DNA of 64,000 nucleotides, taken from NCBI GenBank assembly GCA_003132025.1, contig PKWJ01000054.1:23363-87362 (forward strand), read 5' to 3'. The DNA comes from Gammaproteobacteria bacterium (GTDB lineage: Bacteria; Pseudomonadota; Gammaproteobacteria; Steroidobacterales; Steroidobacteraceae). This document shows positions 18,007-26,997 of the stretch, piece after piece. Numbering within the stretch: position 1 is the first letter of the stretch; each line of letters starts with the position of its first letter. Below the pieces are notes generated by a model, which was given only the letters and a program-made list of their open reading frames with translations, did no database searches and was not told the DNA's origin. The translations under genes and the position numbers were made by a program.

Positions 18007-20685
18007 TCAGCTGTTGCCGCCGGTCTTGAGCAGGCGCTGCGGCTGGGCGACGCCGTAGCCCTGCGCGAAATCCACGCCGATGTTTCTGAGCATCTGGATG
18101 ATCTCGGCGTTCTCGGCAAATTCGGCAATGGTCTGCTTGCCGGTGAGATGGCCGATCTCGTTGATCGATCGCACCATCTCGCGATCGATCGGGTCGTGCA
18201 GGATCTCGCGCACGAAGCTGCCGTCGATCTTCAGATAATCCACCGGGAAATGCTTCAGGTAGCCGAACGAGGACAGTCCGGTGCCGAAGTCGTCCAGCGC
18301 AAACTTGCAGCCCAGTTCCTTGAGCGCCTGGATGAAGCGATTGGCCTGGGAGAAGCTGGCGACCGCGGCCGTCTCGGTGATCTCGAAGCAGATCTTCGAG
18401 GCGTCGAGGCCGCTGCGGTGGAACTGATCGATGACGTAGGGCAGGAACTTGTCGTCGCCGAGGCTCTGGCCCGACAGGTTGATCGAACACATGGCCAACC
18501 GCGCGCGCTCATCCGCTTCCGACACCAGCCAGCGCAGCGCATTCTCGACCACCCAGCGATCGATGCTCGGGGTAATGCCGTAGCGCTCGGCCGCAGCGAT
18601 GAAGCTGTCGGGTGCGACGATGCGGCCGTTTTCATCGCGCATGCGCAGCAGCAGCTCATAGTGGGCGCCGGTCTCGGGCACCTGCAACGGCAGGATCGGC
18701 ATGCGGAACAGTTCGAAGCGGCCCTCTTCCAGCGCCGCGTTGATGCGCGCCGCCCATTGCATCTCGCGCCGCCGGCGCATCAGCTCGATGTCGTTCTCGG
18801 CAAAGCTGTGGACGCGGTTGCGGCCCTGTTCCTTGGCCGCGGCGCAGGCGCTGTCGGCGGCCGACAGGATCGATGCCACGTCCTCGTTGTCGGCGGTGAT
18901 CGGCACCACACCGATGCTGGCGCCGAGGCGAAACACCCGTTCCTCCCAGCTGAAGCGGAAGTTGCGTACCGCCTCGCGCAGCGACTCGGCCATGCGCATG
19001 GCCTCATCGAGCGTGCAGCTCTCGAGCAATATGCCGAACTCGTCGCCGCGCAGCCGCGACAGCGTATCGCGCCAGCGCACCTTGGACTTGAGCAGCGCGC
19101 CGACCTGGCCGAGCAGCGCATCCCCGGCACTGTGCCCGCAGGTGTCGTTGACGATCTTGAACTGATCGATATCCAGATAGCACAGCGCGTACGAGGCTTC
19201 GCGCGCCTTGGCGCTCTTGAGCGCCCGTTCCAGCCGCTCCTCGAATTCGCGCCGGTTGACCAGGCCGGTCAGCAGGTCGTGGCTGGCGTGGTAGCTGAGG
19301 CGACGATTAAGTTCGCGCGACTCGCTCACGTCGTGGAATACCAGCACGCCGCCGCCGACCTTGCCGTTGCCGGAGCGGATCGGGGAGGCGGAACTCTCCA
19401 CGTACAGCTCGTTGCCGTCGCGACGGATCAGCAGCATCGGCCGCACCGACTTGATCGCGCGCGTGCGCCGGATCGCCACGGTGAGGGGATTTTCCAGCGG
19501 CTCGCAGGTTTCCTCATGAAAAGCACGGAAGATCTCTTCCACCGGGCGGCCCATGGCATCTTCCAGGCGCCAGCCGGTGAGCTGCTCGGCTACCGGGTTG
19601 ATATAATCGATGGTCGAGGAGGCATCGGTGGTAATCACCCCATCGCCGATCGACTGCAGCGTGATCTGCGCGCTTTCCTTCTCGCGAAACAGCGCCTCCT
19701 CGTACAGCTTGCGCTCGGTGATGTCGAGCTCGACGCCGACCAGGCGCAGCAGGCGGCCATGCGCATCGAGCTGCGCTTTCGCGCGGCTGACGACCCAGCG
19801 CCATTCGCCGTTGCGGTGGCGCATGCGGTGCACGCTCTCGAAGATCGGCGTCTTGCCGGCCACGTGATCGCGGATCGAGGATTGCACGCGCGACATGTCA
19901 TCCGGATGCACCAGGCTGCGCCAGTCGAACCCACCCTTGAGGTCGGCTTCGTCATAGCCGAGCATCGCGCGCCAGCGCGGAGAGAAATAGACGTCGCTGC
20001 CCTCGACGTTGAAATCCCACAGGCCGTCGTTGGCGGCCAGCTCGGCGAGCGCATTGCGCTCCTCGATTCGCCCCAGGACCTGCGACAGCTGCATCCGCGC
20101 CAGGCCGGTCGCCAGGCTGCTGGCGAGCAGCTTCATCAGCAACTGCAGCGTGGCGTCGGAGCCGCCGCGCGGCATGCCATAGGCCAGGCCGAGCAGGCCG
20201 GCGGGCTGATTCTTGATGCGGTATGACACCAGCAGCGCCGAGCCGATCGCCAGCTCCGCCAGCGTGCCGGCATCCTCGGCTTGCTCCTTGCGCGGCGAGG
20301 CGGTATCGCGAAATTCCGACAGCCGCAGGTGCTCGAAGCGCGAGCTCACCCAGGGCAGGGATTGGAGCGTCGTGCCGCGCAGAGCCTCTGGGTGACATTG
20401 AGCGAAATGACCGCGGGCGAACAGTACCGTTTCAATATGCTGGCCATCGGCGTCGAGCACCGCGGCGAAGGCCGCGTCGGCCGAAGCCGCGTCACGAAAA
20501 CTCTCCAGGCTGCGGCGGATGCAGTCGTCGGCCGTGTCGCGTTCCAGGTTCTGCAGCTCGATCGCAATCTTACTGCAGGCGAGCTCAATACCGGGCGCAG
20601 GGCGTTCCGTCTTGCCGGCCCAAAATTGTGGGGCAAGGACGTCGGACGCCGATAAATCGGAAATGGTGCCCGGCGGCTTCGACAT
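18007..20685 (-). CDS. PAS-PAS-GGDEF-EAL cyclic-di-GMP protein
   Basis: A soluble protein of 892 residues from ATG 20685 (MSKPPGTISD). Domains in order: a GAF-like N-terminal region (about 30-225), two PAS domains (about 235-355, with a PAC end at LVGVELDITER, and about 360-480), GGDEF (about 490-650) and EAL (about 665-885). The GGDEF motif is RGDEF (SRLRGDEFGIL), so diguanylate cyclase activity is uncertain. The EAL residues look intact: ELLLR, INLSGQSL, EITET, DDFGTGLSS, LKIDGSF, EFAENAE and QGYGVAQP. It is therefore likely to act mainly as a c-di-GMP phosphodiesterase tuned by a PAS ligand or redox signal. No membrane segments are seen. Confidence 0.88.
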   Translation of the reverse strand: MSKPPGTISDLSASDVLAPQFWAGKTERPAPGIELACSKIAIELQNLERDTADDCIRRSLESFRDAASADAAFAAVLDADGQHIETVLFARGHFAQCHPEALRGTTLQSLPWVSSRFEHLRLSEFRDTASPRKEQAEDAGTLAELAIGSALLVSYRIKNQPAGLLGLAYGMPRGGSDATLQLLMKLLASSLATGLARMQLSQVLGRIEERNALAELAANDGLWDFNVEGSDVYFSPRWRAMLGYDEADLKGGFDWRSLVHPDDMSRVQSSIRDHVAGKTPIFESVHRMRHRNGEWRWVVSRAKAQLDAHGRLLRLVGVELDITERKLYEEALFREKESAQITLQSIGDGVITTDASSTIDYINPVAEQLTGWRLEDAMGRPVEEIFRAFHEETCEPLENPLTVAIRRTRAIKSVRPMLLIRRDGNELYVESSASPIRSGNGKVGGGVLVFHDVSESRELNRRLSYHASHDLLTGLVNRREFEERLERALKSAKAREASYALCYLDIDQFKIVNDTCGHSAGDALLGQVGALLKSKVRWRDTLSRLRGDEFGILLESCTLDEAMRMAESLREAVRNFRFSWEERVFRLGASIGVVPITADNEDVASILSAADSACAAAKEQGRNRVHSFAENDIELMRRRREMQWAARINAALEEGRFELFRMPILPLQVPETGAHYELLLRMRDENGRIVAPDSFIAAAERYGITPSIDRWVVENALRWLVSEADERARLAMCSINLSGQSLGDDKFLPYVIDQFHRSGLDASKICFEITETAAVASFSQANRFIQALKELGCKFALDDFGTGLSSFGYLKHFPVDYLKIDGSFVREILHDPIDREMVRSINEIGHLTGKQTIAEFAENAEIIQMLRNIGVDFAQGYGVAQPQRLLKTGGNS

Positions 20686-20853
20686 TTGTAAGAATTCTCG
20701 CACAGCACTGGCGAAATACAAGCTAAGCCGCTGATTTATTGACACACGTCTAGGATTGCACCGAAAAGGGTGGCCGCCACGGAGCAACCTGCGGACACCG
20801 GCCCACGACCGGACCTCCGGGAGCCCGCCTTAACCGCCCTCGGCGCCACGCCC

Positions 20854-21609
20854 TCAGCGCGACGCTGCGAGCGCCGCCCGCGCCGCCCCGAACGCCGCCT
20901 GCAGTGACTGCTGCATTTCCAGCTGCAGCGCCTCCAGGGCCGCGCTATCGAGCGTCCGTGGCACCTCGCGCGGCGGCCCGATCGCGACCGCTATGCGCGA
21001 GAACGGCAACGGCAGCACGAAGCGGTCCCAATGCACCAGGGCCGCGCGCGAGGCCGCGTACGACAACGGCAGCATCGGCCGGCCCGACATCTGCGCCAGC
21101 AGGATGGCTCCCGGCTTGAATTTGAATCGCGGCCCGCGCGGGCCATCCGGCGTGATGATCGGCGATACCTTCTCGCGCATCAGCGCCTCGAAATAGGCCT
21201 TGAGCGCCAGCGCCCCGGTGTGCGAGGAGGAACCGCGGATCACATAGCCACCGACACGCCGCACGATCATGGCGCCGAGTTCGCCGTCGACCGACGGGCT
21301 GATCAGAAACCCCAGCCGCAACGGGCGCCGTCGCTGCTGTAGCAGCAGATAGCGCGCGCAGAACAGCTGGTGTTGATGCCAGTAACAGGGAAGAAACGAC
21401 GGCCAGCGCGCCAGCACCGCCTCCAGGTGCTCCTCGCCCACCACCGCGACGATGCGGCAACTTCGCCACCACAGCCGCACCAGTGCCAGCAGGGTGGGCG
21501 CGGCCAGGCGGTACAGCCCGCGGCGCATGGGTCCCATGCGGCGACCCGATGCCGTGACCTGTCGGTAGATCGTGTTGCGGAATGCGCCGCCGGGCTTGTC
21601 GTCGCTCAT
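20854..21609 (-). CDS. DUF374 lysophospholipid-acyltransferase-like protein
   Basis: A 251-residue protein from ATG 21609 (MSDDKPGGAFRNTIY). A hydrophobic N-terminal segment (LAAPTLLALVRLWW) is followed by the family motifs FLPCYWHQHQLF and TPDGPRGPRFKFKPG, which place it in the DUF374 branch of the acyltransferase superfamily. Members of this branch are thought to acylate a lipid or lipid A-like acceptor. It is divergent from the aryl-polyene genes with a 92-nt intergenic region, so it may belong to the cluster functionally. Acceptor and donor are unknown. Confidence 0.82.
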   Translation of the reverse strand: MSDDKPGGAFRNTIYRQVTASGRRMGPMRRGLYRLAAPTLLALVRLWWRSCRIVAVVGEEHLEAVLARWPSFLPCYWHQHQLFCARYLLLQQRRRPLRLGFLISPSVDGELGAMIVRRVGGYVIRGSSSHTGALALKAYFEALMREKVSPIITPDGPRGPRFKFKPGAILLAQMSGRPMLPLSYAASRAALVHWDRFVLPLPFSRIAVAIGPPREVPRTLDSAALEALQLEMQQSLQAAFGAARAALAASR

Positions 21610-21701
21610 GCTTGAATCCTGGCCGATTCTGCGTGATCGATGCCACGCGGACAAGGCTGCGCCCTGCCGGGTGCGCGCACCGGCTAGAATCTCCGGCCAT
21701 C
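21610..21701 (+). promoter_or_regulatory. divergent intergenic region at the head of the pigment cluster
   Basis: The 92 nt between the DUF374 gene and the FAAL-ACP gene must hold the promoter of the pigment operon if transcription starts here. I see a -10-like TAGAAT at 21685-21690, 11 nt before the ATG at 21702, but no convincing -35 at the right distance. A promoter is therefore only a possibility. Confidence 0.3.
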
Positions 21702-23753
21702 ATGACTGCGAGCACTCGGAAGCCCCCAGACCCGAACGCCGCCGCCCTTACGGCGGCCGATACACTGAACGCGGTGCTGGAAGCCAACCGGGACGCCGCA
21801 CGCAGCGTGACCTACCTGGAAGGCGAGCGCGAAACGCGCGCCGTGAGCTTCGGTCAACTGTATGAGCGCGCACTCGGCATCCTGCATCACCTGCAGCGCC
21901 TCGGTGCCCGGCCCGGCGATCAACTGATCCTGTTCCTGTCCAGCAACGAGCCCTTCGTCGATGCCTTCTGGGCGGCACTGCTCGGCGGCATCGTCGCCGT
22001 GCCGGTGGCCCCGGGCATCAGTGACGAGCACCGACGCAAGCTGCTGCGCATCGCCCGCAAGCTGCGTACTCCCTATATCTACACCGAGCAGCGGCTGCTG
22101 GAGCGCCTGGCCGGCCCGGCCAGCAGCCAGGAGGATCTGGACACGCTGGCGATGCTGCGCGCGCGCGCGTTTCTGGTGGACCAGCTCGAGCAGTTGAGCC
22201 GTAGCGGTAAACCCTACCGCGCGCGGCCGGCCGATGTGGCCTTCATCCAGTTCTCCTCCGGCTCCACCAGCGAGCCCAAGGGCGTCGTGCTCACGCACGC
22301 CAACCTGCTGGCCAACATCCGTGGCATCAGCCAGGGCGCGCGCTTCACCCCGGACGATGTCAGCCTGTCGTGGATGCCGCTGACGCACGACATGGGCCTG
22401 ATCGGTTTTCATCTGACCATGATGGCCAATCGGATCGAGACCTATCTGATGCCGACCGATCTGTTCGTGCGCCGGCCGCTGCTGTGGCTGCAGCACGCGG
22501 CGCGCATTCGCGCCAGCGTCCTGTGCTCGCCGAACTTCGGCTATCGCCACTATCTCAAGGTGCTGGGCGAGCGCGATCCGGGCGAACTGGACCTGTCGCG
22601 CGTACGGCTCATCTTCAATGGCGCCGAGCCGATCAGCGTCGAGCTGTGCGAGGAGTTCATGCATCGGCTGGCGCCCATCGGCCTGCCGCGCGACGCGATG
22701 TATCCGGTCTACGGGCTGGCTGAAGCTTCGCTGGCCGTGAGCTTTCCCGAGCCGGGCAGGCCGCTTCGAACCACCGCCTTCAACCGCCATCAGCTCGGGG
22801 TCGGCGCGCAACCGCAGACCGTCGATGCCGGTGCGCGCGATGCGATGCGTCTGGCCGGCGTCGGCCGTGCGATCCCCTACTGCGAACTGCGCATCGCCGC
22901 CGACGACGATCAACCGTTGCCGGGCGAGCGGGTCGGGCACATTCATATTCGCGGCGACAACGTGACCAGCGGCTATTACGAGGACGCGGCCATCAACGCT
23001 GCAAGTTTTACAAACGACGGCTGGCTGCGGACCGGCGACCTGGGACTGGTGCACCAGGGTGATCTCTATATCACCGGCCGCGACAAGGAGATTCTGTTCG
23101 TCAATGGCCAGAACTACTACCCGCACGACCTGGAGCGCATCGCCGAGACCGTACCCGGCCTGGAGCTTGGCAAAGTGGCGGTCGCGGGCGTGCGACCGCC
23201 CGGGGCCCAGGCCGACGAACTGCTGGTGTTCGTACTGCACCGGGCCGACGTGGCTGATTTCCTGCCGCTCGCCCGCCGCGTCGCCGCCCGCATCGCTGAG
23301 CACACCGGCCTCGAAGTCAGCGCCATGGTGCCGGTGCGGCGCATCCCCAAGACCACCAGCGGCAAGTTCCAGCGCCATCTGCTGGAACAGGAGTATCTCG
23401 ACGGCGCCTTCAGTGCCGAGCTTGCCGAGCTGACGCGACTGCGCGCCCAGGAACCGGCGGCGCGCGTCGACGGTAATGCGATCACGCAACAGCTGCGCAG
23501 CATCTGCGAACAGGAAATGGACGGCCGCAGCATCGACCCCGACGAGAGCCTGTTCGACATCGGCGCCAGTTCCATCAAGCTGATCGCGATACACGAACGT
23601 ATCGAGCGCCTGTGGCCGGGGCTGGTCGATGTCACCGATATCTTCGATCACCCGAGCATGGCCGCACTGGCGAGCTTCATCGGAGAGAAGCTGGCCGCGG
23701 CAGCGCCGGCCGCACGACATGGACCGCCCGCAGGTCTAGAATCGGACTCATGA
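21702..23753 (+). CDS. fatty-acyl-AMP-ligase-like adenylation enzyme fused to an acyl carrier domain
   Basis: A 683-residue protein. Residues about 1-585 are an ANL-superfamily adenylation domain resembling fatty acyl-AMP ligases: FIQFSSGSTSEPKG (residues 181-194) is the nucleotide-binding motif, YPVYGLAEAS follows, TGDLGLVHQGDLYITGRDKE is the hinge, and PKTTSGKFQR carries the catalytic Lys. The last 95 residues are an acyl carrier domain with DIGASSIKL, where S624 would carry phosphopantetheine. Such fusions activate a carboxylate as the AMP ester and load it in cis. The ATG at 21702 is used. It is the first gene of the aryl-polyene cluster and overlaps the halogenase by 4 nt. The substrate (fatty acid or aryl acid) is not resolved. 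Confidence 0.87.
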   Translation: MTASTRKPPDPNAAALTAADTLNAVLEANRDAARSVTYLEGERETRAVSFGQLYERALGILHHLQRLGARPGDQLILFLSSNEPFVDAFWAALLGGIVAVPVAPGISDEHRRKLLRIARKLRTPYIYTEQRLLERLAGPASSQEDLDTLAMLRARAFLVDQLEQLSRSGKPYRARPADVAFIQFSSGSTSEPKGVVLTHANLLANIRGISQGARFTPDDVSLSWMPLTHDMGLIGFHLTMMANRIETYLMPTDLFVRRPLLWLQHAARIRASVLCSPNFGYRHYLKVLGERDPGELDLSRVRLIFNGAEPISVELCEEFMHRLAPIGLPRDAMYPVYGLAEASLAVSFPEPGRPLRTTAFNRHQLGVGAQPQTVDAGARDAMRLAGVGRAIPYCELRIAADDDQPLPGERVGHIHIRGDNVTSGYYEDAAINAASFTNDGWLRTGDLGLVHQGDLYITGRDKEILFVNGQNYYPHDLERIAETVPGLELGKVAVAGVRPPGAQADELLVFVLHRADVADFLPLARRVAARIAEHTGLEVSAMVPVRRIPKTTSGKFQRHLLEQEYLDGAFSAELAELTRLRAQEPAARVDGNAITQQLRSICEQEMDGRSIDPDESLFDIGASSIKLIAIHERIERLWPGLVDVTDIFDHPSMAALASFIGEKLAAAAPAARHGPPAGLESDS

Positions 23754-25090
23754 TGGACGGCATAGCGCCCGATGCCGCAGCGTCGATCGACGAAGCGGCG
23801 TTGCAGCAAACGGATGTGCTGGTGATCGGTGGCGGCCCGGCGGGCTCAACCATCGCCGCCCTGCTGGCACGCCGCGGCTACCGCGTCACGCTGCTGGAGA
23901 AGGACCGCCATCCGCGCTTCCATATCGGCGAGTCGCTGCTGCCGGCCAATCTGCCGCTGCTCGAACAGCTGGGTGTCGCCGACGAGGTACGCGCCATCGG
24001 CATGCTCAAATGGGGCGCCGAGTTCGTCTCCGCAGGCGGCGATCGCCAGCAGGACTTTCGCTTCGCGGATGCCTGGGACAAGTCGATGCCGTACGCCTAC
24101 CACGTGCGCCGCTCGCAGTTCGACGAGATCCTGATCCGCAACGCCGCGCGTGCCGGCGCCGAGGTCATCGAGGGCTGCCGCGTGCGCAGCGTTCAGCTGC
24201 GGGGTGGCATGCGGCAGGGTGGCGCGCGCGTTGAGGCGCAGCAGCAGGACGGCCGCACCCGGCACTGGCAGGCGCGCTACCTGGTGGATGCCTCGGGCCG
24301 CGATACGTTCCTGGCCAGCCAGCTGAGCATCAAACGGCGCAATCCCAGGCACAGCAGCGCGGCCATCTTCGGTCATTTCAGCGGCGCGCAACGCAACCCG
24401 GGCGAGCGCGCGGGCCACATCAGCATCTATTGGTTCGATCACGGCTGGCTGTGGTTCATTCCGCTGCACGATGGCGCCACCAGCATCGGGGCCGTGGTCT
24501 GGCCGTACTATCTCAAGTCGCGCTCGGTGCCGGTGCGCGAGTTTTTTCTGGCCACCATCGCGCAGTGCCCGCCGCTGGCACAGCGTCTTGCCGATGCCAC
24601 GCTGATCAGCGAGGTCGAAGCCACCGGCAACTACTCCTACAGCGCAACGCGCAGTCACGGCGATGGCTATCTGCTGCTAGGGGATGCCTATGCCTTCATC
24701 GATCCGGTGTTCTCCTCCGGTGTGCTGCTGGCGATGCACAACGCCTTCGTCGGTGCCGATGCGGTCGATGCCTGTTTGCGCACCCCGGCGCGCGCGCGGG
24801 CGGCGCTGCGCGAGTTCGACCGCTCGCTGCGTTGCGGACCGCGCGAATACTCATGGTTCATCTACCGGGTCACCAACCCGACCATGCGCGAGCTGCTGCT
24901 GGCGCCGCGCAACCTGCTGCGCATGAAGGAGGCGATGCTCTCGGTGCTGGCCGGCGATATCTTCGGCAGCACCCCGATCTGGCCATCGGTGCGCGCTTTC
25001 AAGCTCACCTACCGTGTGTTCTCGCTGCTGCATGCGCGCCGCAGCGCGCAGGCTGCGAGGCGTCGCAGCATCAACATCCGGCCGGTCTGA
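23750..25090 (+). CDS. flavin-dependent halogenase
   Basis: A 446-residue FAD enzyme of the phenolic/tryptophan halogenase superfamily. The FAD-binding motif GGGPAGST starts at residue 27 and the halogenase signature WxWxIP is present as WLWFIP (residues 233-238). K87 in MLKWGAEF is a good candidate for the conserved Lys that activates hypohalous acid, and GDAYAFIDPVFSSGV is the second FAD region. In xanthomonadins the aryl group is brominated, so halogenation of the aryl head or polyene chain is the likely role. The start ATG overlaps the FAAL-ACP stop (ATGA); an FAD reductase partner is not in the window. Confidence 0.87.
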   Translation: MMDGIAPDAAASIDEAALQQTDVLVIGGGPAGSTIAALLARRGYRVTLLEKDRHPRFHIGESLLPANLPLLEQLGVADEVRAIGMLKWGAEFVSAGGDRQQDFRFADAWDKSMPYAYHVRRSQFDEILIRNAARAGAEVIEGCRVRSVQLRGGMRQGGARVEAQQQDGRTRHWQARYLVDASGRDTFLASQLSIKRRNPRHSSAAIFGHFSGAQRNPGERAGHISIYWFDHGWLWFIPLHDGATSIGAVVWPYYLKSRSVPVREFFLATIAQCPPLAQRLADATLISEVEATGNYSYSATRSHGDGYLLLGDAYAFIDPVFSSGVLLAMHNAFVGADAVDACLRTPARARAALREFDRSLRCGPREYSWFIYRVTNPTMRELLLAPRNLLRMKEAMLSVLAGDIFGSTPIWPSVRAFKLTYRVFSLLHARRSAQAARRRSINIRPV

Positions 25091-25099
25091 AGCGGCGAT

Positions 25100-26161
25100 G
25101 TGCGGGCATTGACGGCTGTGGCAGCGGCCTTAACTGTTGATTACGTTCGCATGAACGAAGTGCGCCGGCACCCGGCGTCCTGGTGGCAGGATGTGCTCGC
25201 GGTGGTGAGCTTTGACGGCGGCGTGCATCCGATGGCGGCGGCCGGCGTGTCGTTGACCGACGTCAAGGCACCGGTGCTCGGCGCCACTGCCGATGGCGAC
25301 CACGGCACCGCGGAAGTCTGGCGCCTGGCCGGACCGATGCACTCCGGTCAGCGCGGACGGGTGTGCTATCGCCATAACGGCCGATTGCTGTTTGCAAGTC
25401 TGAGCGTTGCCGAAGCGGAGTTTGCCGACGGTACGACCGCGGGCGCCGCCACGGCTCTGCGTCGTGCTACCGAGGCGGGTTATCGCGAAATGTTCGACGC
25501 GCTGGAGACGCTGGCCTTCCCCTACCCGCTGCGCATCTGGAATTTCTTCTCCGATATCAACCTCGCGGCCGAGGACGGCGAGCGCTACTGGCACTTCAAT
25601 GGCGCGCGCCAGGACGTTTTCATCGACCTGAAGCGCAGCATCGCCGGCAACGTGCCAGCCGCGAGCGCGGTAGGCGTTGCCACCTGCAGCCCGCTGACGG
25701 TGTACTGCATCGCCAGCGCACAGGCGCCGATCGCGCTGGAGAATCCGCGCCAGTGCAGTGCCTGGGACTACCCGGCGCAGTACGGCCCGCGCAGCCCGAC
25801 CTTTGCCCGCGCCTGCATCAGCGGTGACGCGGCGCAGACTTTGTTCATATCCGGCACCGCCAGCATCGTCGGCCATGCCAGCGCCCACGCCGGCGATCAG
25901 CGCGAGCAGACACGCGAGATCGTGCGCAACATCCGCGCGCTGATCGGCGCTGCCAATGCCCGGGTCGACGGCCAGCGCTACCGCCTGGAGCATCTGCACT
26001 ACAAGGTGTATGTGCGCCAGGCCGAACACCAACCGAGCATCGATCGCGAATTGCGGCAGGAAGTCGGCGCGGCGGCACGCGTGCTGTACCTCAAGGCCGA
26101 CATCTGCCGCCCCGACCTGCTGCTCGAGATTGAAGCGGTGGGCACGCCGGAGCCGCTCTGA
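25100..26161 (+). CDS. chorismatase (XanB2/Hyg5/FkbO-like) hydroxybenzoate synthase
   Basis: A 353-residue protein of the chorismatase family. ENPRQCSAWDYPAQYGPRSP and the stretch FISGTASIVGHASAHAGD match the conserved active-site region of Hyg5/FkbO/XanB2 enzymes. In Xanthomonas, XanB2 converts chorismate to 3-hydroxybenzoate (xanthomonadin starter) and 4-hydroxybenzoate. Whether this enzyme makes the 3- or the 4-isomer cannot be read off. The start is GTG at 25100, because LTVDYV just after it aligns with the family N-terminus; ATG at 25151 would cut it. It lies 9 nt after the halogenase. Confidence 0.86.
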   Translation: MRALTAVAAALTVDYVRMNEVRRHPASWWQDVLAVVSFDGGVHPMAAAGVSLTDVKAPVLGATADGDHGTAEVWRLAGPMHSGQRGRVCYRHNGRLLFASLSVAEAEFADGTTAGAATALRRATEAGYREMFDALETLAFPYPLRIWNFFSDINLAAEDGERYWHFNGARQDVFIDLKRSIAGNVPAASAVGVATCSPLTVYCIASAQAPIALENPRQCSAWDYPAQYGPRSPTFARACISGDAAQTLFISGTASIVGHASAHAGDQREQTREIVRNIRALIGAANARVDGQRYRLEHLHYKVYVRQAEHQPSIDRELRQEVGAAARVLYLKADICRPDLLLEIEAVGTPEPL

Positions 26162-26997
26162 GCCGCCGGCCGTGCTGCCGGCGGGCGGTTGCGGCCGCGG
26201 TCGGGCTTGCGACACTGGCGGATGCGCGCGCCAGCGAGCAGCCGCTGTGGGAATTCGGCTTAGGTGTGGGTGCTATCGTGTTCAACGACTATCGCGGCGC
26301 GGCGAGCGTACACGGCTATCCGCTGCCGGTGCCCTACTTCATCTATCGCGGCGACATCCTGCAGGCCGACCGCGACGGCGTACACGGCCGCCTGCTCAAT
26401 CAGCGCTATCTGGAATTCGACTTCAGCGCCAATGCCACCGCGCCGGTGTTCAGCCACGGCGGCGTGCGCGCGGGCATGCCGAATCTGGATCCGACAGTCG
26501 AGCTCGGCCCCTCGCTGCAGTGGCATGTGTGGCGCGGCGTCGATGATCGGCTGCGGCTTGATGTGCGCACGCCGGTCCGCAACGCCATCACCGTTGCATC
26601 GCCGCCGCGTTCGATCGGCTGGGTATTCGCGCCCAACCTGGCGGTGGACTACAGCGGCATCGGCCACACCGCCGGCTGGAACCTGGGGGTGCAGGCCGGG
26701 CCGATCTATGCGCAGCGCCGCTATGATGCCTATTTCTACACGGTCGCACCCCAATATGCGACCGACGTGCGGCCCGCCTACCAGGCGCCGGGCGGCTACG
26801 CCGGCTCGCAGCTGCTGATGGCGATCAGCAAGCGTTTCCCCAATTACTGGGTCGGCGCCTATGTGCGCCACGATTGGCTGCAGCGCGCGAGCTTCATCGA
26901 CAGCCCGCTGGTGCAGCAACAGGGCTATTGGGCCGGTGGAATCGGTATCGTGTGGATGATCAGTGCCTCTTCGCGGATGGTAGACAGCGATGAATGA
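26158..26997 (+). CDS. MipA/OmpV-family outer-membrane protein with apparent CTG start
   Basis: An outer-membrane beta-barrel protein of the MipA/OmpV family: alternating strands such as EFGLGVGAIVFNDYRG, GPSLQWHVW and YWVGAYVRHDW fit. The in-frame reading from the stop TGA at 26131-26133 contains no ATG, GTG or TTG before the GTG at 26266, which would start inside the first strand and delete the signal peptide. Translation from CTG at 26158 gives a textbook signal sequence (RRAVAAAVGLATLADARA) and a CTGA overlap with the chorismatase stop, with GGAG 6 nt upstream. I therefore annotate 279 residues from CTG. MipA proteins are scaffolds for murein enzymes or small-molecule porins; the role in a pigment locus is unknown. 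Confidence 0.7.
   Translation: MSRRPCCRRAVAAAVGLATLADARASEQPLWEFGLGVGAIVFNDYRGAASVHGYPLPVPYFIYRGDILQADRDGVHGRLLNQRYLEFDFSANATAPVFSHGGVRAGMPNLDPTVELGPSLQWHVWRGVDDRLRLDVRTPVRNAITVASPPRSIGWVFAPNLAVDYSGIGHTAGWNLGVQAGPIYAQRRYDAYFYTVAPQYATDVRPAYQAPGGYAGSQLLMAISKRFPNYWVGAYVRHDWLQRASFIDSPLVQQQGYWAGGIGIVWMISASSRMVDSDE

Noticed and set aside
21684-23720. Long minus-strand frame opposite the FAAL-ACP gene
   Set aside because: Antisense composition, no motif, whereas the plus strand shows complete adenylation and carrier motifs.
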